NCBI RefSeq assembly: GCF_000469585.1
Contig: NZ_KI273144.1
Coordinates: 170,753 to 234,752 of the forward strand
Source of the DNA: Chrysiogenes arsenatis DSM 11915
Lineage (GTDB): Bacteria > Chrysiogenota > Chrysiogenetes > Chrysiogenales > Chrysiogenaceae
Length of the DNA: 64,000 nt
Reading direction: 5' to 3'
Shown here: positions 16,180 to 23,541 of the stretch, piece by piece
How the letters are laid out: each line of letters opens with the position of its first letter
Position numbering within the stretch: the stretch's first letter is position 1
Notes under the pieces: model-generated
Seen by the model: only the letters and a program-made list of their open reading frames with translations
What the model was told of the DNA's origin: nothing
Databases searched by the model: none
Made by a program: the position numbers and the translations under genes

Positions 16180-16696
16180 GGTGATACTCCTGTGCCAGCG
16201 ACACATATGTCTGCGCAGAGGTGCCAAGAAAGGTGATTTCGGCTTCGGTTAAAGAGCGCTTTATCACCGCCGGACTGCCGACAACAAGCGATCCCGACGG
16301 AATCTCCATTCCCTGTTTAAGAACACTTCCCGCGCCAATCATGCAGTTATCACCTATCGTGCACCCGTTCAGCACTACGGCATTCATTCCTATGAGTACG
16401 CGATTGCCTATCGTGCAACCATGCAGTGTAACATTGTGCCCAATCGTCACTTCGTCACCAATAATGGTCGGATACGAAGGGACGCCGTTGACATGCACCA
16501 CCGTGCCGTCTTGGATATTCGTGCGGCAACCGATACGGATGAAATTCACATCACCACGAATCACCACACTGTACCAAACATTACTGTCGGCGCCGATAGT
16601 CACCCGACCGATCAGCACAGCGTTCTGAGCAATAAACGCTGTGCTGTCAATGGAAGGGCATTCCCCGCGATATGGGAGAATAAGGGGAGAACTCAT
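16166..16696 (-). CDS. gamma-class carbonic anhydrase-like hexapeptide protein
   Basis: A 176-residue left-handed beta-helix protein with repeated hexapeptides (VLIGRVTIGADSNVWYSVVI, then TIGHNVTLHGCTIG). Three histidines in the family's zinc positions are present: in TVVHVNG, TIGHN and TLHGC. The NVWYSVVIRGD and IGxxTNIQDG motifs are those of the YrdA/PaaY/gamma-CA group. Activity as carbonic anhydrase is plausible but many members of the group lack it. Its ATG overlaps the hflC stop by four bases. Interestingly the window also has a bicarbonate transporter (445-1407). Confidence 0.87.
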   Translation of the reverse strand: MSSPLILPYRGECPSIDSTAFIAQNAVLIGRVTIGADSNVWYSVVIRGDVNFIRIGCRTNIQDGTVVHVNGVPSYPTIIGDEVTIGHNVTLHGCTIGNRVLIGMNAVVLNGCTIGDNCMIGAGSVLKQGMEIPSGSLVVGSPAVIKRSLTEAEITFLGTSAQTYVSLAQEYHHVSV

Positions 16697-17547
16697 TTCT
16701 TCTCCATCAACCGCTTATAGAATACGGAGTTGTTATCCAAAATAATGGTACTGTTTTCGTGAATTGACGACTTATACAGGTCGAGCTCACGCATAAAGCG
16801 ATAGAATTCTGGTGCACGTGAAAGGCCATCAGCATAAATTTTGGCAGCCAGCGCATCGCCTTCACCGCGAATCCGCTGTTCATTGCCATACGCTTCCGCC
16901 AGCATGATTTCTTTTTCGCGGTCGGTTTCGGCACGAATTTTTTGTGCCTCTTCTTCCCCTTCCGAACGGTAGAGCGTCGCCATTTTTTCGCGCTCACTGC
17001 GCATCCGGTCATAAATCGCCCGTTCGTTTTCTGTCGGAAGGTCAGCGCGCTTGATCCGCATGTCTATGATCTGTATCCCGAGGTCGGCCACTTTTTCGGC
17101 GGCTCCCTTTGCGATATTATTCATAATTTCCAAACGGTTATGGTTGATAACCTGAATCAGATCAAACGAACCGATTTCGCGCCGTGCTTCGCCGTACATC
17201 ACATCACCAATACGACGATTCCCTCCCGCTTCATTTTGCACCGATGTCAAAAAGCGGAGCGGATCAGCAATACGCCAAACAACGTAACTATCAACAACTA
17301 TATTCTTTTTATCCCGCGTAATCATCTCTGTCGGTGAACCGTCAAAGAGCAAAAGACGCTTTTCAAAATACTGAACATCCTGCACGAACGGAAGTCGGAA
17401 ATAGAGTCCCGGATCGTTGATCGCACGGACAGGTTTCCCCAACTGCGTGATAATGGCGTGTTGGGTAAAATCGACAATAAACATCGAAAATGATGCTACT
17501 GCGATAAGCACCGCCACGAGCGGAAAAGCAAACTTAGCAATTTTCAT
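16693..17547 (-). CDS. hflC: HflC, membrane protease modulator
   Basis: A 284-residue protein with one N-terminal membrane anchor (about residues 7-28) followed by a prohibitin/SPFH domain (IITQLGKPVRAINDPGLYFRLP begins it in two parts) and a long charged coiled-coil (RMRSEREKMATLYRSEGEEE). In E. coli HflC with HflK forms a cage around the FtsH protease in the inner membrane. AGGGG precedes the start codon. It lies 23 bases after hflK, as usual. Confidence 0.93.
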   Translation of the reverse strand: MKIAKFAFPLVAVLIAVASFSMFIVDFTQHAIITQLGKPVRAINDPGLYFRLPFVQDVQYFEKRLLLFDGSPTEMITRDKKNIVVDSYVVWRIADPLRFLTSVQNEAGGNRRIGDVMYGEARREIGSFDLIQVINHNRLEIMNNIAKGAAEKVADLGIQIIDMRIKRADLPTENERAIYDRMRSEREKMATLYRSEGEEEAQKIRAETDREKEIMLAEAYGNEQRIRGEGDALAAKIYADGLSRAPEFYRFMRELDLYKSSIHENSTIILDNNSVFYKRLMEKK

Positions 17548-17570
17548 AGGTGAAGCCCCTTCAGTATCAG

Positions 17571-18641
17571 TTATTGGCTTTTAAGCCCTTGGAGCGGTAA
17601 ATAAGGGAGAATCCCTTTTCCCGCTTGCGAGTCAATCAGGTAGAGCTTCGCGGTCGGCATAACTTCCTGCATAACATCAAGCAATAAGCGGTCGCGCGTA
17701 ATTTCCGGCGCCTGTTTGTATTCGTTATACAGCGCCGTAAAACGATCAACATCCCCTTGCGAACGGAAAATCTTTGACTCTTTATAGCCCCGTGCCGCTT
17801 CCATGATACGCGCCACTTCACCACGCGTTTGTGGCAGAACAGAGTTGCGATAGCCCTGCGCTTGGTTAATCAGCCGCTCGCGATCCTCACGGGCACTGGC
17901 GACATCTTTAAACGCCTGTACGACCTCGTTGGGTGGCTGTACGTCATACAGTTCGACCGCCGCAATATCGATACCCATTTTATATTCGTTCAGGGTGCGC
18001 TGGAGCTGGTTACGAATATCAGTCTGAATTTTAAACTTACCAATTGTCAGAGCGTTATCTATGGTTTCGCCACCCATAGTTTCACGAACAGCGGCTTCGG
18101 CAGCGTCCTTGATTGTTTCGCTGACATAACGGACATTGAAAAGGAATGCCATGATATCGTTAATGCGATACTGAACAATAACTTTTATATCAACGATATT
18201 CTCATCGCCGGTCAGCATCAGTGACTCTTTTCCGACTGTCATGGTGCGGTCGGCCGCCGAGCGGAACCCTATTTCTAAGCGACGCATATTCGTAACACTG
18301 GCTTTGTGGTACTTTTCAACGGGGTAAGGAAAGGCAAGGTGCGGCCCCGGCCCGACAACGCGATTGAGCTCGCCAAAGCGGAGAATAGCCGCTTGTTCTT
18401 CTGGCTTTACAATAAAAAAACCGGTCGAGAGCCAGAAGAGAAGTAAAACCACGCCAACAATCAGCGGGAGCTTTGTTTCCAGAAAGCGGGGGAGCTTAAT
18501 CTGGGGCGGTGTTGGCATTTTGAATGGCGTCGGGCCGCGCCCGCCACCGTTGTTTCCGCCGCCTCCGCCACCACTTGGACGTTTCTTCGCCCATGGATTG
18601 TTGTATTCAGCGAATAATCGCCCTAAAGAAAATTTCGTCAT
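17571..18641 (-). CDS. hflK: HflK, membrane protease modulator
   Basis: A 356-residue protein. The cytoplasmic N-terminus is glycine-rich (SGGGGGGNNGGGRG), as in HflK from many bacteria, followed by a membrane segment (PLIVGVVLLLFWLSTGFFIV), the SPFH domain (ILRFGELNRVVGPGPHLAFPYP) and a coiled-coil. ATG 18641 has AAGGAG eight bases upstream; a longer frame to 18710 would run into the upstream Nudix gene and is rejected. Partner of HflC, modulating FtsH. Confidence 0.93.
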   Translation of the reverse strand: MTKFSLGRLFAEYNNPWAKKRPSGGGGGGNNGGGRGPTPFKMPTPPQIKLPRFLETKLPLIVGVVLLLFWLSTGFFIVKPEEQAAILRFGELNRVVGPGPHLAFPYPVEKYHKASVTNMRRLEIGFRSAADRTMTVGKESLMLTGDENIVDIKVIVQYRINDIMAFLFNVRYVSETIKDAAEAAVRETMGGETIDNALTIGKFKIQTDIRNQLQRTLNEYKMGIDIAAVELYDVQPPNEVVQAFKDVASAREDRERLINQAQGYRNSVLPQTRGEVARIMEAARGYKESKIFRSQGDVDRFTALYNEYKQAPEITRDRLLLDVMQEVMPTAKLYLIDSQAGKGILPYLPLQGLKSQ

Positions 18642-18649
18642 AACACTCC

Positions 18650-19243
18650 TTACGATACTTGGTTGAATAGAGAAAAGAACTGCGCAATCATTCGAGCGGT
18701 TGCACCCCAAATGACGGCGCCATTATAGTGAAAAATTGGTGAAGCGCAACCGTGGTCTCCCCAAAAGAAAAACTCCACCGACGAAGTGTGGCGATTGAGA
18801 AAGTATTCTATCGGCACAAAGAGCGGATATTCCACTTCACGCGGGTCGGGATTCAAGCGTGGCCGCGAGGTGAGAATGGCCAAGTAGCAGTTGATAGTAT
18901 ATGAACTTACCTGAGTATGCGTTATCCCGCAAAGACCCACAACATCGTGCGGCGATAGAACGACGCCCATCTCTTCAAGAAATTCGCGCTCCGCACAGGT
19001 ACGTGCGTCTTCGCCAGCTTCCTGCCGGCCACCTGGTAAGGCAATTTCGCGTGAATGGTGATAGCCATCTTCTGTGCGACGGAACAATAACAGATCATAC
19101 GAATCATCCCGCGGCCATAGGGACAACACCACAGAAGCCGCCATCTCTCCAGTCCTCCCAGGTGATGGCACAAGGTTACGCTGCTGCACGAGCACCGCTG
19201 TTGCCTGAACAGCATCAAGAATAGGGTATTGAAAATGCGACAT
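18650..19243 (-). CDS. Nudix hydrolase, CoA pyrophosphatase type
   Basis: A 197-residue protein with a complete Nudix box (GGRQEAGEDARTCAEREF followed by LEEMGV, matching GX5EX7REUXEEXGU). The region before it (LLFRRTEDGYHHSREIALPG) matches the UPF0035/CoA-hydrolase subgroup (NudL/YeaB), which cleaves CoA and its derivatives to phosphopantetheine and 3',5'-ADP. AAGGAT stands before the ATG. It lies between dctP and hflK with gaps of eight bases, so it is part of that operon. Confidence 0.85.
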   Translation of the reverse strand: MSHFQYPILDAVQATAVLVQQRNLVPSPGRTGEMAASVVLSLWPRDDSYDLLLFRRTEDGYHHSREIALPGGRQEAGEDARTCAEREFLEEMGVVLSPHDVVGLCGITHTQVSSYTINCYLAILTSRPRLNPDPREVEYPLFVPIEYFLNRHTSSVEFFFWGDHGCASPIFHYNGAVIWGATARMIAQFFSLFNQVS

Positions 19244-19251
19244 AACTATCC

Positions 19252-20256
19252 TTATTTTTCCGACGGTTTAGCCTCTATCAGCTTCCTGATACTCTCTGGA
19301 AGTGTTGCCAGAAAATCTGACGCAACCGGCTTCACTTTCGTGCGCCAATAACGCCGCTGACCGGGTGTAAGATTCGTAATCTGGAGCGCTTCATTCTGCC
19401 AAAGTTGCTCTAGTGCATTGGCTTCTTCTGTTACCACCGAGTGATGAATGTGCTCTGTGGCATGGCGCACGGCTTCATCGACTATCTGTTGCTGTGCTTC
19501 GGAAAGTGACCGATAGTGCGATTCGCGCATAATAAAGAGATAAACCATCAAGCCGTGGTTGGTGAGAGTCAAATACGGTTGCAAGGGAGCCAAGTCTTCA
19601 TTCGCAAAGTTGATAACCGTATTTTCGGCACCATCAACAGCGCCAAGGCGAATCAACTGACGCATTTCACGAAACGAAAGATCAATTGCGGTTGCACCAT
19701 ACCGTTGGTAATAGCGACTCATATCTGTGCCCGACATCACGCGAATAGAAAATCCCTGCAAATCCTCAGGATAACTAACTTTTCCAATAGAATTGGATAT
19801 TTGCTTAAATCCATTATCCCAGAAGGCAAGCAGCCGAATATCTTGCAAACTCAGTTGCTCGCGCAGATATTCACCGAACGGACCTGCCAATAACGCGTAA
19901 TACGCTTCGCGCGTTTCAAACAAAAATGGGATATCCAGCAGAGCTAACGCGGGGACAAGCGGCGTTATTTTTGTCGTTGTCGGTGCCAGAAAATGCACCG
20001 CACCGAACTGCAATGCAGCAATCCCTTCCGCATCATCATAGAGACGAGCCGAATCGTGAATACGGATGGTAATCGCACCCTGACTGGCGGTTTCAATCTC
20101 ACGCGCAAAGTACTGTAAGGCTTTCCCTTTCGGAGAATTTGGCGTTAAGACATGCGTTAGCAGCCATGTGTGCGAGCTACCAAGAGCCGGTACAGACGTG
20201 AGCAGCCAGAAAATAATGCCTGACACCAGAGTGGCTGGGCGAATACGTATTGTCAT
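19252..20256 (-). CDS. TRAP-type solute-binding protein (DctP family), without transporter genes
   Basis: A 334-residue exported protein. The signal peptide covers about residues 1-27 (LVSGIIFWLLTSVPALG). The mature part shows the DctP pattern: SPKGKALQYFAREIE, ALALLDIPFLFE and GFSIRVMSGTDM, with the conserved Arg that binds the substrate carboxylate, and AVDGAENTV. These proteins bind organic acids in the periplasm and feed DctQM permeases. No dctQ or dctM is in the window, so the gene is an orphan at the head of an hflKC operon; its permease must be elsewhere or its role may differ. AAGGC ribosome site before the ATG. Confidence 0.9.
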   Translation of the reverse strand: MTIRIRPATLVSGIIFWLLTSVPALGSSHTWLLTHVLTPNSPKGKALQYFAREIETASQGAITIRIHDSARLYDDAEGIAALQFGAVHFLAPTTTKITPLVPALALLDIPFLFETREAYYALLAGPFGEYLREQLSLQDIRLLAFWDNGFKQISNSIGKVSYPEDLQGFSIRVMSGTDMSRYYQRYGATAIDLSFREMRQLIRLGAVDGAENTVINFANEDLAPLQPYLTLTNHGLMVYLFIMRESHYRSLSEAQQQIVDEAVRHATEHIHHSVVTEEANALEQLWQNEALQITNLTPGQRRYWRTKVKPVASDFLATLPESIRKLIEAKPSEK

Positions 20257-20357
20257 AGTTGCCTTTTTACGGGTTATCTTCTACTCTAAAGCGCTTCCAG
20301 AATTGGAAAGATAGCGCATCGAGTCGGATTTGCCAACTCGGGAATATAGAGGAATAC

Positions 20358-21182
20358 ATGATCGGCAAACTGTTTCGTAGTCTCTTTTACATCGCATTTA
20401 TTGCGGTCTGTACCATCGTTGTTATGAAAGTCACCGAACAAAGCCAAATGATTACCGAACCGTCACTCGCCCTCGTCGAACTCACCGGAGTGATTTACGA
20501 AAGTAACACCATTGTCGAAATGCTGCGCGATGTCGAGCGCGATCCAATGGTGAAAGGATTGATGATACGGGTCAACTCACCGGGCGGCATGGTGGCTCCA
20601 TCACAAGAGATGTATGCCGCCCTGCGCAACGCATCCAAACCCGTTTGGGCCTACTACGACGGCCTTGCGGCCAGCGGTGCCCTTTACAGCACACTTGCCG
20701 CTTCGCGTATTGGAACGCAAGGGGGAACGATCACGGGAAGTATTGGCGTCATTCTCAGTTCCGTGAATGCCAGCGAGCTATTCCGTAAAATTGGTTTGGA
20801 GCGGATTACCGTGAAAAGCGGGCGCTTCAAAGATCTCCTTGGCAGCGAAAATGGGCTGGGAGAAGAAGGACGCCTTATTCTGGATCAACTGGTCAACGAC
20901 ACGCATCAAGAATTCGTCCAAGCCATATCTGTTTCGCGTAACATTCCGCTGGAAAAGGTGAAAACCTTCGCCGACGGACGCGTTTTCACTGGGCGCCATG
21001 CGCTAGAACTAGGGCTGGTTGACGAAGTTACCTCGTTCGCTGAATTCCGCCAGAAAATGGCTGACGAATTAGGCGTTAACTCTGAAAACTACCTTGAAAG
21101 AAAGAAAAGCGATTGGGATTGGGTGAGCGATCTTCTCAGCGGAGCAAAAGCGGGAACACAACTCATGTACCTTTTTGACTAG
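20358..21182 (+). CDS. sppA: SppA-type signal peptide peptidase
   Basis: A 274-residue protein anchored by an N-terminal membrane segment (residues 8-24). The protease domain has the Ser-Lys dyad: Ser106 in GLAASGALY and Lys158 in SGRFKDLLG, 52 residues apart as in Bacillus SppA. Other family motifs are RVNSPGG, GSIGVI and GRVFTGRHALELGLVDEV. It is the short single-domain form (about half of E. coli SppA). It degrades cleaved signal peptides in the membrane. ATG 20358 has GAGG seven bases upstream; a longer upstream frame would reach into the dctP start region. Confidence 0.92.
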   Translation: MIGKLFRSLFYIAFIAVCTIVVMKVTEQSQMITEPSLALVELTGVIYESNTIVEMLRDVERDPMVKGLMIRVNSPGGMVAPSQEMYAALRNASKPVWAYYDGLAASGALYSTLAASRIGTQGGTITGSIGVILSSVNASELFRKIGLERITVKSGRFKDLLGSENGLGEEGRLILDQLVNDTHQEFVQAISVSRNIPLEKVKTFADGRVFTGRHALELGLVDEVTSFAEFRQKMADELGVNSENYLERKKSDWDWVSDLLSGAKAGTQLMYLFD

Positions 21183-21192
21183 CAAACCCGTG

Positions 21193-21378
21193 TCAAGACC
21201 CCTTCGCTTCGAAATACTGACAGTCAATGCCAGAATTTTTCTTCACTTCAACGCACGGATGATTTTTTGCTTTGAAGTCAAGTCGCCGACAGCCATAAGG
21301 GAAATACTGATCCCACGTAATATGAAAATGGCGACAGTCAAGACAGAGCGACCGGCTTCTGGTAGTTGGTGACTTCAT
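21193..21378 (-). CDS. small conserved four-cysteine protein
   Basis: A 61-residue protein that is easily missed. It contains CLDCRHFHITWDQYFPYGC, then DFKAKNHPC and SGIDCQYF. This Cx2C-HF-TWD-PYGC-FK-SG-C pattern is that of a small family found in many Proteobacteria and relatives, sometimes annotated loosely as uracil-DNA glycosylase because of sequence-name carryover; I know of no tested function. The cysteines suggest metal binding. Its ATG overlaps the trmB stop by four bases (ATGA), which supports it as a true gene and the last of the long trp-to-trmB cluster. Convergent with sppA. Confidence 0.75.
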   Translation of the reverse strand: MKSPTTRSRSLCLDCRHFHITWDQYFPYGCRRLDFKAKNHPCVEVKKNSGIDCQYFEAKGS

Positions 21379-22040
21379 TGTACGGGAGCCTTTGCGAAAA
21401 GGGCTCCTATCGGGGTAGGAACTTTATAAAGAAACATCTTTTCAAATTCGGTCAGAATATTTTCTGCCGTATATGGCGATTGGTGCAAATCAAGCGTTTC
21501 CCACACAATGTCAAATCCCGCTGCAGCCACATTGTCGCGCGCCCAGAGAAAATATTCACGGTGATCCGTCTTAAACGAAATCTCCCCGTCCGCACGCAAA
21601 AGCTTCGCAAACTGCTCCAGATTACTTTGCGACATCATCCGATGTTTGCGGGTACGGAGCTTTGACCAAGGATCTGGAAAATTGATAATAATGCGCTGAA
21701 TCGAGGCTGGAGGGAAAAATTTCTCCATCTCCTCAGCCGGGCATTGAACGACATATCCTTCGCGGCCAATGCGCGCAACTTTCTCCGCGGTTTTGTAGAG
21801 TCGCTTATAGCGCAACTCAAATCCAACGTAAAAAATATCGGGATAGCGTGCCACCATTTGTTCCATAAAACCACCACTCCCCGAACCGATTTCAACATAA
21901 ATCGGGCGATCCGTAGGTAGCGGCGGGAAGGTAGGATAGTTCCCATCGGCATCAGCGGTGATAATGTTTGGATATTCGCGAATTTTCGCGATATAGGGAT
22001 TAACCTCTTCAGGACGACGGCGCAAAGCAGCAGCTTCCAC
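21375..22040 (-). CDS. trmB: tRNA (guanine-N7-)-methyltransferase
   Basis: A 221-residue SAM-dependent methyltransferase with TrmB motifs: VEIGSGSGGFMEQMVARYPD (motif I), FVGFELRYKR-like IFYVGFELRYKRLYK, INFPDPWSKLRTRKHR (the catalytic PDPW and following basic segment) and SFKTDHREYF. It makes m7G46 in tRNA. The start is GTG at 22040, immediately after the cheX stop codon, so translation is probably coupled. Followed by the small Cys protein with a four-base overlap. Confidence 0.94.
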   Translation of the reverse strand: MEAAALRRRPEEVNPYIAKIREYPNIITADADGNYPTFPPLPTDRPIYVEIGSGSGGFMEQMVARYPDIFYVGFELRYKRLYKTAEKVARIGREGYVVQCPAEEMEKFFPPASIQRIIINFPDPWSKLRTRKHRMMSQSNLEQFAKLLRADGEISFKTDHREYFLWARDNVAAAGFDIVWETLDLHQSPYTAENILTEFEKMFLYKVPTPIGALFAKAPVQ

Positions 22041-22514
22041 TTACGGCGCTACTTCTTTGAGCGATACTTCGACAGCGAAATCTCCCACATCATCAATGTG
22101 GAAAGGGACGAGAATGCAAGGAACATTTTTCGGGCGGGTCACTTTATGTCCCGCCCCAACAACAATATTCGGTATCGAAAGCTTAAAACGCAATCCAGTT
22201 CCCATCAGGTTTTTTTTGGCGCCTCCGGCGATCATATTCACAAACTCACCGACAGCATCCTGCACGTCGTCATCCAGTGCATTCTTAATTTCGCCAATAA
22301 AACTGCTTACAACTTTCAGGGCAACGTCTTGAGGGAAGCTAATAACCACCGATCCATGCACATCGCCTGCGATACCAATAATCGCAGAAACATCAAACGC
22401 CAAAACTGTTTCAGCTTTCAAAGAGAGCTTACCGCGCGTCGGGGTGTGGCCAGTCATCGTACTAATGACATTGACCGTTGAGTCAATGAATGGATTTATG
22501 TGTTCTACTTTCAT
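22041..22514 (-). CDS. CheX-like CheY-P phosphatase domain protein
   Basis: A 157-residue protein of the CheC/CheX class: it opens MKVEHINPFIDSTVNVISTM and contains DAVGEFVNMIAGGAKKN, the helix with the Glu and Asn residues that act in dephosphorylating CheY-P. No other chemotaxis genes are in the window, so the response regulator it serves is unknown. GGAG lies eight bases before the ATG. The 5' end overlaps the preceding zinc-ribbon gene by 32 bases. Confidence 0.87.
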   Translation of the reverse strand: MKVEHINPFIDSTVNVISTMTGHTPTRGKLSLKAETVLAFDVSAIIGIAGDVHGSVVISFPQDVALKVVSSFIGEIKNALDDDVQDAVGEFVNMIAGGAKKNLMGTGLRFKLSIPNIVVGAGHKVTRPKNVPCILVPFHIDDVGDFAVEVSLKEVAP

Positions 22515-22656
22515 GGGGCAAAGACTCCAGTCTTATTATTTTCAGACAGTTCGGACAGACCAAGGCCTGCTTTTCTAAGTCACGTTTCGCGTAACGCAGG
22601 GACGCCTTGCATACAGGGCAATAGTCAGGAAACTTTTTGACGAAATGTTCAGTCAT
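22483..22656 (-). CDS. small zinc-ribbon protein
   Basis: Fifty-seven residues with two Cx2C knuckles 17 residues apart: YCPVCKASLRYAKRD and LVCPNCLKIIRLE. The rest is charged and short. A possible earlier GTG start at 22677 would add seven residues; AGAGG lies only one base before ATG 22656, which is closer than ideal, so the start is uncertain. It overlaps cheX. Function unknown; a metal-binding accessory or nucleic acid contact is the usual guess for such proteins. Confidence 0.6.
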   Translation of the reverse strand: MTEHFVKKFPDYCPVCKASLRYAKRDLEKQALVCPNCLKIIRLESLPHESRTHKSIH

Positions 22657-22727
22657 GCCTCTATCTACCTGAAGCACTCAGGAAATTCAACCGTGAAGTT
22701 ATCCTTCAGTTTTTTCACGACACGCAT

Positions 22728-23537
22728 TTACCCCAACAATGACAACCGCTTGACCCGCCGTATAACCCACCATCGCCATTTACTGCGCCAGAGCAGCGTT
22801 GCCATGAGGAAGACACCAAGCCCACCGAGCACAAATAGAAATCCTGGCTGACGCACCTGAAGCTCCAGCACCCCTTGCGGTGTCACGTGAACCTGGTAAT
22901 TTAACGTCCCTACCGTTTTTACTACGGCGCCATCTGGGAGCGGTATCCGATGCCGCCCCAACTCAGGGATAATCATCGTCAGTGTTGTGCCACTCGGTGC
23001 TACCGAACGAAGGGAAAGTATCCCCTGCGCAATAACACCATCAATCGGTGTTGTCAGCGAAAACTCCGCCGGAAGTGGAATATGGAGCGGAGCGGTCAGG
23101 CGCAACGGCTGATCGAAAGAAGTGTTCCCAATCGCGTAAGACAGGATGAGGTATTCGTCACCATGGCTCAGAGTCAGCTCGACCGGTGGCAACTCCGTTG
23201 CTACCAGAGCGGGACGAATCAATGGCATATAGTGATAGGTAGGATGAAGCGTAAAGTCAATTAAGGGCGAGAAAAACGTCACGTCATCGCTTGTCACACT
23301 CACCAAATAGCGCTGCTCTTCCGCCAACGCATCCAACATCAACGCAAATGTCACCTGCGACGTAAGCAACACCGCAGAGCTCCCTTCGCGGTGCTGCCAC
23401 ACTTGCACCAATGGCGGATCGATCCGTTCCTCCGGTTTCGTCAGAATAGAAACCTGTAACGTCTGAGCGGACAAGGGCAGCGCGTTCATAACCAGCAGCA
23501 GCGCAATGAGCCACCATGTGCCGCCCGCAAACCCCAT
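22728..23537 (-). CDS. exported, C-terminally membrane-anchored protein of unknown function
   Basis: A 269-residue protein that I cannot assign. It has a signal peptide (WWLIALLLVMNALPLSAQ), about 200 residues of predicted beta-sandwich character with Leu/Pro-rich strands, and one membrane segment near the C-terminus (FLFVLGGLGVFLMATLLW) followed by a basic tail, so most of it should face the periplasm. The start is placed at ATG 23537; an earlier ATG at 23549 overlaps the upstream gene's stop. It sits directly after the CapD-like gene, suggesting an envelope role, but no motif supports a specific one. Confidence 0.72.
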   Translation of the reverse strand: MGFAGGTWWLIALLLVMNALPLSAQTLQVSILTKPEERIDPPLVQVWQHREGSSAVLLTSQVTFALMLDALAEEQRYLVSVTSDDVTFFSPLIDFTLHPTYHYMPLIRPALVATELPPVELTLSHGDEYLILSYAIGNTSFDQPLRLTAPLHIPLPAEFSLTTPIDGVIAQGILSLRSVAPSGTTLTMIIPELGRHRIPLPDGAVVKTVGTLNYQVHVTPQGVLELQVRQPGFLFVLGGLGVFLMATLLWRSKWRWWVIRRVKRLSLLG

Positions 23538-23541
23538 GCGA

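Noticed and set aside
17571-18710. Longer N-terminus for HflK
   Set aside because: It would overlap the Nudix gene by 60 bases; ATG 18641 has a good ribosome site.
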